Assembly: GCA_963695175.1 (NCBI GenBank)
Contig: CAVOGG010000002.1
Location: 594,700 to 658,699, forward strand
DNA length: 64,000 nt
DNA from: Fodinibacter sp963695175
GTDB taxonomy: Bacteria > Actinomycetota > Actinomycetes > Actinomycetales > Dermatophilaceae
Direction: 5' to 3'
Below the pieces are notes generated by a model. The model did not search any database and was not told where the DNA came from. It worked only from the letters and a program-made list of their open reading frames with translations. This document shows positions 26,718 through 34,003 of the stretch, piece after piece (positions within the stretch are counted from its first letter, which is position 1; each line of letters starts with the position of its first letter). A program made the position numbers and the translations under genes.

Positions 26718-26981
26718 ATGCGGCTTTGGCACCGAGCCGACATCCGCAGCGAACCCGACCCGGAGACATGCCAACACGCTTGGCGGCTTCGGGACGTGAC
26801 CCTCGCCTTGCCAGGCCCTTACGTTTGCGAGGTCTGTGACTGTTGCGGCATGTTGCGAATCCACGGACCGGAGGCGATCACCGGGCCGGTGACCAACGTT
26901 GCGGACGGTGCTGCCATCCACCTGGCATCCCTCGGGCGGCGATCGGATGTGCGCGACACGCTCCCGCGGCCATCCGACTAA
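26718..26981 (+). CDS. Small Cys-rich protein, paralogue A
   Basis: 87 residues with GAGGGGG six bases before the ATG. It contains DPETCQHAWRLRDVT, then EVCDCCGMLRI. The spacing C-x-H ... C-x-x-C-G suggests one zinc-binding site. The same layout occurs in the gene at 27205 (DPRQCGHVWRDRAVT ... EVCDRCGALHF), so the two are paralogues in tandem with a tiny membrane-peptide gene between them. I do not recognise the family. Possible roles are metal binding or a small regulatory protein; neither can be chosen from the sequence. Confidence 0.7.
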   Translation: MRLWHRADIRSEPDPETCQHAWRLRDVTLALPGPYVCEVCDCCGMLRIHGPEAITGPVTNVADGAAIHLASLGRRSDVRDTLPRPSD

Positions 26982-27094
26982 AGGGGCCGTGCGTCGCCAG
27001 CCGCTTTGAAATGGACACAAGGCCCCATCGGGCGGAGACTCGGAGGAAAGGCTTGGGGGCTAGTCGATAGTTCCACGCGGGAGGAAGGTTTGCG

Positions 27095-27175
27095 ATGCGC
27101 TGGCGCGTCGTTGTCGTCGTCCCATTGGTCGCCATGGTGGCGCTCGTCCTACGAATGCGCCGCCCGGGCGCGTAG
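27095..27175 (+). CDS. 26-residue membrane peptide
   Basis: ATG 27095 is preceded by GGAGGAAGG at seven bases, one of the best ribosome-binding sites in the window. The product starts MRWRVVVVVPLVAMVALVLR and ends with a basic tail: positive, hydrophobic, positive, enough for one membrane helix. It lies between two paralogous Cys-rich genes on the same strand. Function unknown; a small inner-membrane peptide or type I toxin-like peptide are possibilities only. Confidence 0.55.
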   Translation: MRWRVVVVVPLVAMVALVLRMRRPGA

Positions 27176-27204
27176 CTAGCGGACCGGAAAGGCACGGGGT
27201 CACC

Positions 27205-27480
27205 ATGCTTCACGGGGTGCGGCACGAGCCGGGACCGAACGACGGTCCCGATCCCCGCCAATGCGGCCACGTCTGGCGAGACCGGGCCGTCACGGCCGTC
27301 CTGGGTGACTGCATGGCCGAGGTCTGCGATCGGTGCGGTGCGTTGCATTTCGAGGGTGGGGACGACCCCAGCGAACAGCACGGCCCACGGCATGGCGCCA
27401 GCCTCTTCCCCAAACGCCGCCCGGATAGCTTGGAGTCACTCGCGCGACGGTGGTCAGCAGATGGAGCCGCTGCGGAGTAG
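27205..27480 (+). CDS. Small Cys-rich protein, paralogue B
   Basis: 91 residues. Pattern DPRQCGHVWRDRAVT then EVCDRCGALHF matches paralogue A at 26718, giving a probable C-H-C-C metal site. The C-terminal half is Arg/Ser-rich and hydrophilic (LFPKRRPDSLESLARRW) and not conserved with A. Same strand, 29 bp after the 26-residue peptide gene. No known domain recognised. Confidence 0.7.
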   Translation: MLHGVRHEPGPNDGPDPRQCGHVWRDRAVTAVLGDCMAEVCDRCGALHFEGGDDPSEQHGPRHGASLFPKRRPDSLESLARRWSADGAAAE

Positions 27481-28121
27481 CGCACGAGACAGGTGACCAC
27501 CCCGTAGCAGTACCGGTGGCGACGTCGCCACACGCCGCAGTCGTCAACCACGGGGCTGAACGGTGTACCGCTCGGCGACAACTTGACCCGGATTCAGTCA
27601 AACAGGTCACACAGGTAGCCGAACCGCGCTCCAATGGCAGTGGCCGCCTCGAGTGGAGTGCGGTTGGCGCTGAAGCAGAAGGCGCGAGTGACCAACGGGG
27701 GTTGGGTTGCGCGCAGATGCTCTCCCCCTATCCAGGCCGCCGTGTGTGTGGGCGTATCGCAGGGGTGCGTCCATCAGACGGCTAGGGTCCGACGCCGCTA
27801 CGGCGTTGGGTCCCGACGGGCCGTCGATCAGTCCGCCAGCGGGGAGGCGAGACCGGGTCGGCGGCCCGTTGCACGTGCGCGAACATCTGTGAAGCACGGT
27901 GAGGACGAAAGACACAACGCCCACCCACCTCGGGCACATCGGCAGGGAACCCATGCTTCCGGCGCAACGAGCGACTCCCGAAGGAGACCCCCCCGGCACT
28001 GATGCTGGATGCGCCCCAGGGTGGGTGCAGGCCAACCCCGGGGCGCTTCGGCCACGCCTCGGGGGGTGAGCACGTGACCCGTACGCGGATTCTGGCCCAA
28101 CGACCTTTGAGGAACCTTCTC

Positions 28122-28349
28122 GCCGGCCCAAGTCCGTGCCGGCAAGAGGCGGTTGGCCGCCGAGTCCTCGCCCCTCCTGCACGATGCGAGGGCTCGGCAG
28201 CCAAACAGGCCCGTTTGGCCGGGCCTTGGCCGCCGTCCGAGGTTCACCTCGTACCACTTACGGCGGGCCGGCAACTCCCATCCACTGGTACCCCAAGGAG
28301 CGACCCGTGGGGCCCGTTTCGAAAAGCCCAGGCCCCCCAAAGTTGGGGG
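28122..28349 (+). ncRNA. Candidate structured RNA (run of stem-loops)
   Basis: Stems in order: 28122-28127/28138-28143 (GCCGGC); 28148-28152/28157-28161 (GGCGG, loop TTGG); 28159-28171/28186-28198, 13 pairs with one U-G wobble on the + strand; 28200-28206/28213-28219 (GCCAAAC); 28230-28236/28260-28266 (CCGCCGT) enclosing 28238-28242/28247-28251; 28334-28339/28344-28349. The second and third stems share three bases, so they would compete. The wobble favours + strand transcription. No match to RNase P, tmRNA, SRP or a known riboswitch was recognised. Confidence 0.4.
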
Positions 28350-28414
28350 TTGCATTCAGCACCTCGAACGCCTTCGACGTCATCCGATGCGGGGGCGGTT
28401 CCGGTGGTCTGGGC

Positions 28415-28430
28415 CTGGCGGGCCCGCCAG
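28415..28430. repeat. Perfect 16-bp palindrome
   Basis: CTGGCGGGCCCGCCAG, without a spacer, 65 bp after the hairpin run. Function unknown. Confidence 0.7.
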
Positions 28431-28762
28431 AAAGCATCCCTCGCGTGTGGACCTATGGGCTGTTTGACTTCGACCCCGTTCGGATGGTCCGTGGTCGGAT
28501 TCGCCTCCGCGGCATGCTGATTGCGGTGGGAGTGAGCCATCGGAACGCTGGTGCCATCTCCCACATCATCGGTCCGATCACTGTCGATGGCATTGAGTCT
28601 GACAGGCACAGATGGAGCGCTCCGGCAGCTACATCACTTGTGCCCGACATGTCAGGAAGGCCGCGACACCTTGATTGGATGAGGGTTGTCACCGCCGGCG
28701 TGGCGGGTCTACTTTGCGACTGGGCTGCAGGTCGCGGCCGCATCAACCGGCAGGGGTCGGAC

Positions 28763-29347
28763 ATGCGCAAGCTTCGGGTCGTGTTGGGCCTATCCGTGAC
28801 GACAACGGTTCTGGTGACAGGCTTCATCGCCCCGGCCACCGCCGGGTCGGGCAGTGGCGGGGGAGGGGAAACGAAACGGGTGCGTCTCATCGACGACTGC
28901 GACCCGGCTACGTTCAACGCAACGTTCGGTCCCGGTACATGCGTGGGTGACGGGGAGACGACGGTCGAGGACTTCATCGCGCAGCTGATTGACAACGGAT
29001 TCGAAGCCAACGAGTCTGCCGATGACTGGGAGTTCAAGCCCGCAGACTTCCACATCGACGGCGGTGACCGAATCCGGGCAGTGAACAGGGGTGGTGAATT
29101 CCACACGTTCACCGAGGTGGCGGAATTCGGCGGCGGATGCGTGGATGAGCTCAACGCGATCCTCGGGTTGACCCCGGTGCCCGAGTGTGCCGACCCGGAT
29201 GTGTTCCCGACAACGGGCGTCGCGCCCGGTGGGACGCTGGACGTGCACGGGCTCGCCCCGGGCACGCACAACTTCGAGTGCCTTATCCACCCGTGGATGC
29301 AGTCGGTCGTAGAGGTCCGCGCCACGAAGCACGACGACCACGGCTGA
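28763..29347 (+). CDS. Secreted cupredoxin-like blue copper protein
   Basis: 194 residues. A Sec signal peptide is clear (KLRVVLGLSVTTTVLVTGF, cleavage near AGS at about 26-30). The C-terminal half has the type I copper ligands in the expected order: His114 (EFHTFTEV), then Cys173, His176 and Met179 in FECLIHPWMQ. A Gly/Ser linker follows the signal. Such proteins shuttle electrons outside the membrane. The frame extends far upstream but the signal peptide fixes ATG 28763. No partner oxidase is adjacent. Confidence 0.85.
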   Translation: MRKLRVVLGLSVTTTVLVTGFIAPATAGSGSGGGGETKRVRLIDDCDPATFNATFGPGTCVGDGETTVEDFIAQLIDNGFEANESADDWEFKPADFHIDGGDRIRAVNRGGEFHTFTEVAEFGGGCVDELNAILGLTPVPECADPDVFPTTGVAPGGTLDVHGLAPGTHNFECLIHPWMQSVVEVRATKHDDHG

Positions 29348-29619
29348 CCCAGAACGGTTCATAGGCTTCACGGAAGACAGCGTGGTCGGAGTAGACATGG
29401 ATCACCTCTCGCGGCGACCCACAACGATCCCAGCCCCGGCCGCCGCCACCGCGGCCAGGCACTCTTGGACCACCTGACGGTAGATCCGAGGGCGCCGTCG
29501 CGGTAGCCCCGCAGGCGGCGCGATGACGCGAGGGCATCCAACTGTTGTGCGAGTGGCCCCAGCGTATGGGGCGCAGCCGAGCGAAGTGGCGTACCAAGTC
29601 CTTTGCGTTTGTGGCAGCG
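29348..29619. other. Gene-free stretch (272 bp)
   Basis: Lies between the convergent cupredoxin and hypothetical genes. A degenerate possible dispersed-repeat copy (GGCGGCGCGATGACGCG) is near 29514-29530. Nothing else seen. Confidence 0.35.
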
Positions 29620-30072
29620 TCAGGCGGGGAAGTCCGGCCCGGCATCCAGACGCAGCTGGAGCAGGACGTCCAGAGCCACCGAGTCACCGTCCCGGCCACC
29701 GGCTCCGACCTGGAGCGGGGCGTCGCTGGGCTCGACGTGGACGCCGGCCAACCGTCCGCGCATGCTGGGCGCCACGACGAGGACGTACCAGCGGCCGTCC
29801 GTGCCGACGGCAGCCCGGTGGTCCCGTCGCACGTACCAGCCGACGACGTCGGTGCGCAGGCTCCCGCCGCCGCTGTACGGGAGCGCCCGCAGCCGGGTGG
29901 CTTCGACGCCCGCCGCCCGCATCGCCTCGGCGAAGGCCGCCACCATCGGGGCCGTCTGCCGCGCCTCGGCCTCCGCAGCCCGCGCTGCGGCCGCGTGGTG
30001 GTACTCGGCGTTTTCCCGCGCCTGGCGGCGGCGGACGGCGGCCGGGTCGGTGGGCTCGTTGTCCGGGCTCAT
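29620..30072 (-). CDS. Conserved hypothetical protein
   Basis: 150 residues. The N-terminal third (RRRQARENAEYHHAAAARAAEAEARQ) is an Ala/Arg/Glu-rich helix, possibly coiled. The rest is a small alpha/beta domain with YVRRDHRAAVGTDGRWYVLVVAPS. No catalytic motif and no membrane segment. It lies alone, convergent with the cupredoxin gene. Function unknown. Confidence 0.65.
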   Translation of the reverse strand: MSPDNEPTDPAAVRRRQARENAEYHHAAAARAAEAEARQTAPMVAAFAEAMRAAGVEATRLRALPYSGGGSLRTDVVGWYVRRDHRAAVGTDGRWYVLVVAPSMRGRLAGVHVEPSDAPLQVGAGGRDGDSVALDVLLQLRLDAGPDFPA

Positions 30073-30223
30073 CGGCCGATCATCGCAGCGGGTGAGGCCA
30101 TCTGTCGGCGCGGGCGTCGGCAGTTAGCAGGCGAAGCCGCCGATCGCGGGTTTGGAGAGTTTCTTTAGCGGATCGCCGGACACTAGAACTCGTAATGCCG
30201 TCCCTTCTCAGAGGCGTCATCAC

Positions 30224-30239
30224 GCGGCGGTGTGACGCA
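30224..30239 (+). repeat. Dispersed oriented repeat, copy 12
   Basis: GCGGCGGTGTGACGCA, 14 of 16. GCGTCATCAC at 30214-30223 pairs with GTGTGACGC, placing GCGGCG in the loop: the clearest hairpin among the copies. Confidence 0.85.
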
Positions 30240-30317
30240 TGTCGATCCATCCGAACCTGTGAATGGCCGGCGGCGATCCTGGTGCGCGGTCGCCGCTTGT
30301 TACCTGCCTCGGGCGGG

Positions 30318-31220
30318 CTACATGTCCGCGCGGTCGGCGTTGTTTCGGATTTTGGCTATGACTTCGTCCACCAAGGCTTGCGGGATGTCGTGGCCCATGC
30401 CGTCGAAACGGCGGAAGCGGGCGCCGGGGATGCGTCGCGCCGTGTCGCGGCCCGCGTGCCAGCGGATGAGGGGGTCGTCGGTGCCCGAGATCACGAGCGT
30501 CGGGGCGGTGATGGACTCGAGCGGCTTCGACCGGTGGGCCCTGCCTGCCGCGAGCTGGCGTTGGGTGGTCGACGGGTCGCGGGGTGCTCGTTCGTCGCTG
30601 ATCCGGGCCGCGGCCCGGGCCCAGTCCTCGGGGAATGGGTATCCGGGAGAGGCGAATGCACGGTAGACCTCCACCAACGCCTCGACCCGCTCCTCGTGGG
30701 TCGTCCCCGCACCGATGCGGGCCGTGCGCAGGAAGACGCCGGGCCGCAGGTACCGGAAGGTGCGCCACACCCCCGCGTCGGCCGGCGCCCCGCTGCAGCA
30801 GACGAGCGACCGCACCCGCTCGGGATACTCCATCGCCAGCCCCTGAGCGATGGCCGCACCCATCGACGCACCCATGACGTGGGCACTCGACCAGCCGACC
30901 GCGTCCATGACGGCCACCGCGTCATCGATCATGTCGCGGCCGGTGTACGCCGGGGGCACCCGACCCGCGAGCGCCTTCCACGGGCTCGGCTTCACAACCG
31001 GGTCGAAATGCGTCGACAGCCCGGTGTCGCGGTTGTCGAAGCGCACCACGGCGAACCCCGACGCGACGAGGCGCTCGATCAGGCTGTCGGGCCACCACAC
31101 CATCTGGAAGTCCAAACCCATGACCAGCAGCAGCGGGTCCGCCGTCGCTAGGTCGCCGAAGGTTTCGTAGGCGATCCGCATGCCGCCGTTCACCGCGTAG
31201 CGGATGTCGGCATCGGCCAT
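30318..31220 (-). CDS. Alpha/beta hydrolase
   Basis: 300 residues from ATG 31220, chosen for GAGGAGG six bases before it. Nucleophile elbow GASMG in VMGASMGAAIAQG, acid Asp in LVISGTDDPLI, and His in FDGMGHDIPQ complete the triad. RFDNRDTGLSTHFD is typical of the haloperoxidase/esterase-like group. Substrate unknown. Divergent from a TetR gene with a palindrome between, so it is probably repressed by that regulator. The pair occupies the whole interval between repeat copies 12 and 13. Confidence 0.9.
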   Translation of the reverse strand: MADADIRYAVNGGMRIAYETFGDLATADPLLLVMGLDFQMVWWPDSLIERLVASGFAVVRFDNRDTGLSTHFDPVVKPSPWKALAGRVPPAYTGRDMIDDAVAVMDAVGWSSAHVMGASMGAAIAQGLAMEYPERVRSLVCCSGAPADAGVWRTFRYLRPGVFLRTARIGAGTTHEERVEALVEVYRAFASPGYPFPEDWARAAARISDERAPRDPSTTQRQLAAGRAHRSKPLESITAPTLVISGTDDPLIRWHAGRDTARRIPGARFRRFDGMGHDIPQALVDEVIAKIRNNADRADM

Positions 31221-31238
31221 GTCACCCTCCTCCCTCAT

Positions 31239-31263
31239 TAACTGCGAACAACGTTAACAGTTA
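31239..31263. promoter_or_regulatory. Operator-like inverted repeat between hydrolase and TetR gene
   Basis: TAACTG ... CAGTTA with a 13-bp spacer that itself contains GTTAAC, in the 53-bp gap between divergent starts. Likely bound by the adjacent TetR regulator. Confidence 0.6.
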
Positions 31264-31273
31264 GTGTGGTCGG

Positions 31274-31894
31274 GTGCAGACCCCGCCTCGTCGTCGCCGC
31301 GGGCCGGCCCCGTCGCTGGCCCCAGCCGACATCGCGTCGGTCGCGATCGGCATCGCCGACCGCCACGGGCTGGACGCTGTGACAATGCGGGCCGTCGCTG
31401 GAGGGCTGGGCACCAGCGCCACGGCGCTCTACCGGTACGTCAGGTCACGGGACGAGCTCGTCGCCCAGATGGTCGACCTAGCCACCGCAGCCGTGCAACA
31501 CCCCCAGCCGAGCGGGGACTGGGTCGCCGACCTCACCATGGTGGCCCACTCCTTGCGCGAGGTGTTCTCGGCACACCCGTGGCTCCCCGCCGCCGTGGCA
31601 AGCCCCGCCATCGCAGGACCACACGTGCTCGACCACCTCGACCGCTGCCTCGGGCTCCTCGAACCAGTGGACGCCACTGGCACCGCCAAGATGGAGGCGA
31701 TCGCACTGCTCACCGGAGTCGCCTCGCTCTTCGCCGCCACACGCGCGAATCCAGACCCGGACGCGTTCCGACACCTCGAGGCCACGCGCCACCCCCGGAT
31801 GGCTGCACTGATCACCCAGTCCGCACCAACCTCGCCCTCCACCGACCTCTTCGACCGCGTCGTCGTCGGCATCCTCCACGGAGTGCTTCGCTGA
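31274..31894 (+). CDS. TetR family regulator with TetR_C-type ligand domain
   Basis: 206 residues from a GTG at 31274. The helix-turn-helix (MRAVAGGLGTSATALYRYVRSRDELV) at residues about 36-61 is classical TetR, with a long Pro/Arg-rich N-terminal arm. The C-terminal part resembles TetR_C-type proteins (LREVFSAHPWLPAAVA). Divergent from the alpha/beta hydrolase and probably its repressor. The inducer is unknown. Confidence 0.9.
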   Translation: MQTPPRRRRGPAPSLAPADIASVAIGIADRHGLDAVTMRAVAGGLGTSATALYRYVRSRDELVAQMVDLATAAVQHPQPSGDWVADLTMVAHSLREVFSAHPWLPAAVASPAIAGPHVLDHLDRCLGLLEPVDATGTAKMEAIALLTGVASLFAATRANPDPDAFRHLEATRHPRMAALITQSAPTSPSTDLFDRVVVGILHGVLR

Positions 31895-31943
31895 GAGCCA
31901 CCAGGTCCGCGACCTCGAGTCACCTGTGTCGCCACGGGCAGTG

Positions 31944-31959
31944 GCGGCGATGAGACGCA
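31944..31959 (+). repeat. Dispersed oriented repeat, copy 13
   Basis: GCGGCGATGAGACGCA, identical to the consensus. TCGCCAC at 31929-31935 pairs with GTGGCG leading into the copy. Confidence 0.85.
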
Positions 31960-32075
31960 TCTGGCCACCTAGCCTTCGGGGAGCGGGGTCATCTTTGGAA
32001 GAGGCTCACAGCACGATCGGGCCCGACCACTGTGGTGATTACGACTGGCGGCGTTGACCGCACACCCCAAGGAAC

Positions 32076-32489
32076 TCATGGCGCGGTGCGGAGCACCGGG
32101 CGCGGCTCGTCGGCCTTGGTGGTGTCGTACAGCAAGGAATGGAACAGGACATGCACTGTGACGGTGGCCACGGAAAAGTGCGTACGCAACCTGACCTGAA
32201 TCTCTCGGTTTCCATCGGGAAAGCCCTGCCACGCGGTGGGGCACGTGTTGAAGTATCGCCACTTCGTGCCATGGATTGACGCCCCCATGGCGTGGTTGCC
32301 GACTTGGGTGATGCGCGCTTCGGCCGTGGGTGGACCCTCGAAGGGATTGAGACCGTCAGCAGCGGCGGTCTCGTCAACCTTTACCTCAACCCATGCCGAA
32401 ACGTAGGCCATCTGGGGCACCGTCACGGTGAGCAGTTTCCAGTGGACCTGTTCCAGGATGTCTCCGCCGGTAAACGTCAAGTCAGACAC
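32076..32489 (-). CDS. Conserved hypothetical protein
   Basis: 137 residues from a GTG at 32489 preceded by AAGGAG at eight bases. Mostly beta-strand-like (HWKLLTVTVPQMAYVSAWVEVKV, EIQVRLRTHFSVATVTVHVLFHSLLYD). No signal peptide, membrane segment or metal motif. I do not recognise it. It is followed on the same strand by nothing close. Just after repeat copy 13. Confidence 0.6.
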   Translation of the reverse strand: MSDLTFTGGDILEQVHWKLLTVTVPQMAYVSAWVEVKVDETAAADGLNPFEGPPTAEARITQVGNHAMGASIHGTKWRYFNTCPTAWQGFPDGNREIQVRLRTHFSVATVTVHVLFHSLLYDTTKADEPRPVLRTAP

Positions 32490-32705
32490 GTGTTCGCTCC
32501 TTGCTCTTGTATGGACGCGCAGGATTGCGAGCCCGAAGTTGGTTGAACCGGTTGCCATGTCGGAGGTGAACCCGCCTCACTTCTCGTTCATGTCGTCAAA
32601 GGAGTTTCGACCTGGCCTTCCCGATTTCGGCGTCGAATCGAGCTCACAGTTAAGACGTCGAGACGCCAATGTGCTCTTCCGCCTTGTGCGGGTGATGGCC
32701 GTGCT

Positions 32706-33068
32706 CTAGTTGGTCTCGTAGACCCGCAGGCCGAAACTGGGCTGGCCGTTGGACAGGTAATGCGCCGGTGGTCCACTCCCGTTAGTGAGGTCTCGCTCCA
32801 TCTGGCGGAATGCTTCGAATGCCGGCGAGGGTCCTTGGCCAAAGCGCGATGCGCTGGCGTGAGCCCCCGAGCTTGCGGCAATGAGAACCGCACACGCCAC
32901 CGCAAGGGCGCCGGGCAACGCTGTTGGGTGAAAGATGGGATCTCCTCCTCGGGTCGAGCTGCCCGACAGTGCCGCGAGGGAGCTGCGTCGACGGGCGGTC
33001 GGAGAGGCGACGCCGCGCGTGGTGGGGGTGATTCGACGACCCCGGTGGCTGGGCGTGGGGTGTGACAT
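32706..33068 (-). CDS. Hypothetical secreted or membrane-anchored protein
   Basis: 120 residues from ATG 33068, with GAAGGG eight bases upstream. A Ser/Arg-rich N-terminal region of about 50 residues precedes a hydrophobic stretch (LPGALAVACAVLIAASSGAHASA) that could be an unusually late signal or anchor. The tail (FEAFRQMERDLTNGSG) is hydrophilic. The true start may be nearer the hydrophobic segment. Downstream of, and on the same strand as, the DUF4386-like gene. Function unknown. Confidence 0.5.
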   Translation of the reverse strand: MSHPTPSHRGRRITPTTRGVASPTARRRSSLAALSGSSTRGGDPIFHPTALPGALAVACAVLIAASSGAHASASRFGQGPSPAFEAFRQMERDLTNGSGPPAHYLSNGQPSFGLRVYETN

Positions 33069-33115
33069 GGTCGTTGCCCTTCGAACTAGATGGTGAAGGG
33101 GTCCGGAGGGCTCGG

Positions 33116-33839
33116 TCACCGCCCCGCTGAGCGGCGGGGTTGGGTGGCAAGGTCGTCGTTGCTGAGGCGGAGCAGCCCGAGGGAGGCGCCCGCGAAGCCG
33201 ATGGCGGCGATGATCAGTCCGATGCCTGCCAGGGTGTGCGTGGGCATGAAGGGGTGGGTGAATCCGCCGAAGATCAGCGCGAAGCCGAAGCCCTTGGAGA
33301 CAACCTGACTTCGGGCAAGCGCGATGCCGGTGAGCGGGATTCCGATCGTGATGCCGAGGATGAAGAGCAGGGAGGCAAGGCCAACAGCGGGGATGCCCCA
33401 CATGGCGTTGTCCAGGGTCGCGATGGTCGCGGTGTCGAGGTTCTGTTGGTGGGTCAGCAGCGCGAGCTGGGTGTCGTTGGGGCCGGTGCCGAATCCGAGG
33501 GCAAATCCCGGCACCGTCAGCGCGATGCCTGCCGCGCACAGGCGAGGGGATCGAAGGCGGCTGACGGTGACGACTGCCAGGACTGCGGGGATCAGGAATG
33601 CGTAGAAGAGCAGGGTCACCCAGCTCATCGCGACGAGCATGCCCTCCTGGCGGGCCGCCGCAGCGACCATGTCGTTGAAAGGCCCCGATCCGGGCATCTC
33701 GAGCAACAGGTAGTTGATACCCATGGCCAGCATCGGCAGGGGCGCGACAAATGCCAGGGCCTTGCGGTAGAACCCACGGTCGTCCCAGAGCCGGCCCTGC
33801 TCCTCGGAAGTCTGGGTGGGGTTGGTGGCCACGGTCATC
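33116..33839 (-). CDS. DUF4386-like polytopic membrane protein
   Basis: 240 residues. ATG 33839 has GAGGAGG six bases upstream. Six or seven hydrophobic segments; the ALAFVAPLPMLAMGINYLLLE and AMWGIPAVGLASLLFILGITIGIPLTG stretches resemble DUF4386-type proteins, whose role is unknown. Divergent from a histidine kinase gene at 34004 with 164 bp between, and 47 bp before the small gene at 33068 on the same strand. It may be a target of that two-component system. Confidence 0.6.
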
Positions 33840-34003
33840 GTGTTGCCTCCTCGGTCTGGCTTCGTGCTCGGACTCCCTTCAGGTTGCTGGCACGTCAGCC
33901 CGGCTGGGCAGGGGGTGGGCAACTGAGTTGCCAGGGGCGGCATGGGTGTCCCGTAGGGCCGCGCCCCTACGCACTTAGGGGTGAGCGGGCGGATCATGAA
34001 GGG

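Larger units (their letters stand above)
27481..28762. other. Long gene-free stretch (1282 bp)
   Basis: Long open frames exist on both strands but look like by-products of high GC. From 28122 to 28349 the DNA is a chain of perfect or near-perfect hairpins, and 28415-28430 is a 16-bp palindrome. The stretch ends at the promoter region of the cupredoxin gene. Confidence 0.5.

Noticed and set aside
27828..28609. Long minus-strand frames across the hairpin region as proteins
   Set aside because: They overlap each other in several frames, are rich in Arg, Gly, Pro and Trp, and have no ribosome-binding site; the hairpin density explains the open frames better.
28880..28896. GTGCGTCTCATCGAC as a reverse-strand repeat copy
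   Set aside because: It lies inside the cupredoxin coding sequence (VRLID) and lacks the GCCGC part. A similar match at about 46011 is inside the deacetylase gene.
33140..34003. An 860-bp upstream extension of the histidine kinase
   Set aside because: It is the antisense of the DUF4386-like gene; the kinase's first membrane helix begins just after GTG 34004.
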